A stretch of DNA of 5,957 nt from Bifidobacterium breve (GTDB lineage Bacteria > Bacteroidota > Bacteroidia > Cytophagales > UBA9547): positions 1-5,957 of the forward strand of contig CALPQG020000180.1 in NCBI GenBank assembly GCA_943325655.2, written 5' to 3'. How positions within the stretch are numbered: the stretch's first letter is position 1; the number at the start of each line of letters is the position of its first letter. This document shows, piece by piece, positions 5,556 through 5,957 of the stretch. The translations under genes and the position numbers were made by a program. The notes below the pieces were generated by a model, which was given only the letters and a program-made list of their open reading frames with translations, was not told the origin of the DNA and did no database searches.

Positions 5556-5602
5556 TCCGCCGTGGCGGAGTCTTGATTTTCGTTGGTTAATTTTTCATCA
5601 AG
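5556..5602. repeat. GC-rich palindrome, copy 2, with flanking inverted repeat
   Basis: TCCGCC (5556-5561) and GGCGGA (5564-5569) form a perfect 6-bp palindrome around GT. The 12-bp core CCGCCGTGGCGG (5557-5568) is identical to that at 3767-3778. As at the first copy, a second inverted pair follows, CTTGAT (5572-5577) and ATCAAG (5597-5602), though its sequence differs. It is the only GC-rich patch in the tail of the window. It probably belongs to a dispersed extragenic palindrome family. Confidence 0.6.
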
Positions 5603-5613
5603 GGGAAAAGTGA

Positions 5614-5957
5614 TAAAAGATAGAATGAAACTAACAATTTATGGATAAGCGAGTTTTTAAGCATACCCTAATTAATCAGTTTTAATCCGCTTACTCTGCT
5701 CAATATATGTTCAATTTTTATTTATTCTTTTCATACATAAATCATTAGATCGCAGATTATGCGGATAGGGCGGATTTTCACAGATATATAAACCCTACAT
5801 TGGCAATTTAATACCAAATACATTTTTAATATAGACCGTTTGTGTCAACTTTAATTTTATAATTCAGTAAATTTTATTTAGGATTAGGAGGATTTTTTTA
5901 AATTAAATTGAAAAAATTTTAGGTGATTTTTATAAAGAGATATAAATTTTCAATAGG
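5614..5957. other. Gene-free AT-rich tail
   Basis: No open frame of convincing length or composition was found on either strand. The only structure seen is the degenerate 9-bp repeat at 5752-5787. A purine-rich AGGAGG (5886-5891) resembles a Shine-Dalgarno but no ATG-led frame follows at a usable distance. Confidence 0.5.
5752..5787. repeat. Degenerate 9-bp repeat (GCRGATnnn)
   Basis: GCAGATTAT, GCGGATAGG and GCGGATTTT follow each other exactly, then a shifted fourth unit, CACAGATAT. The GAT triplets are spaced 9, 9 and 10 bp apart. The pattern is imperfect and lies in non-coding DNA. It resembles the GCAGAT/GCGGAT-rich spacer repeats that recur between genes in Bacteroidota. Its function is unknown. 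Confidence 0.5.

Noticed and set aside
5425..5613. Plus-strand 62-codon open frame with CPPWRS
   Set aside because: The PPWR segment is the translated GC palindrome, the rest is AT-rich spacer-like, and it overlaps the more protein-like minus-strand frame. Neither is secure, but this one has no support.
5641..5685. Short plus-strand frame MDKRVFKHTLINQF
   Set aside because: Only 14 codons, with no recognised family and no associated signals.
5886..5891. AGGAGG as a ribosome binding site for a gene leaving the window
   Set aside because: No start codon at a usable distance and stops soon in all frames; Bacteroidota rarely rely on Shine-Dalgarno.

Overview
The window looks like chromosomal DNA of a Bacteroidota member, most likely Flavobacteriaceae. 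The DNA is AT-rich. Start codons follow A-rich leaders without a Shine-Dalgarno, several leaders carry the TAnnTTTG -7 element typical of this phylum, and the proteins have flavobacterial character. This is a judgement from sequence style; no search was run.

Layout: positions 1-77 are eleven perfect copies of the heptamer ACAGGGT. Positions 96-4334 carry five minus-strand genes. Read in transcription order they are an HxlR-type regulator (4334-3978), branched-chain aminotransferase ilvE (3603-2536), adenine phosphoribosyltransferase apt (2432-1905), a SirB1/transglutaminase-like protein (1839-979) and a membrane-anchored alpha/beta hydrolase (875-96). ilvE and apt are separated by a strong hairpin terminator. 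The apt/SirB1-like pair could be co-transcribed. The hydrolase has its own candidate promoter. On the plus strand, diverging from hxlR, is a four-helix DoxX-like membrane protein (4452-4820). The 117-bp gap between the two holds inverted repeats overlapping promoter-like elements, the usual arrangement of an HxlR repressor and its target.

From 4821 to the end there is no intact gene. The stretch holds the decayed start of an archaeal-type AAA+ ATPase gene (4951-5191) with a damaged Walker A motif, preceded by a long inverted repeat. It also holds a possible minus-strand remnant (5347-5544), a GC-rich palindrome and a degenerate 9-bp repeat. The 12-bp core of that palindrome, CCGCCGTGGCGG, also occurs at 3767-3778 inside a composite REP-like element between ilvE and hxlR.

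ilvE (amino-acid synthesis) and apt (adenine salvage) are housekeeping genes, and the other genes show no shared pathway with them. I found no convincing new multi-gene system. The most interesting signals are the repeat families, the HxlR/DoxX control region, the ATPase remnant with its hairpin, and the hydrolase that seems to lack its catalytic histidine.
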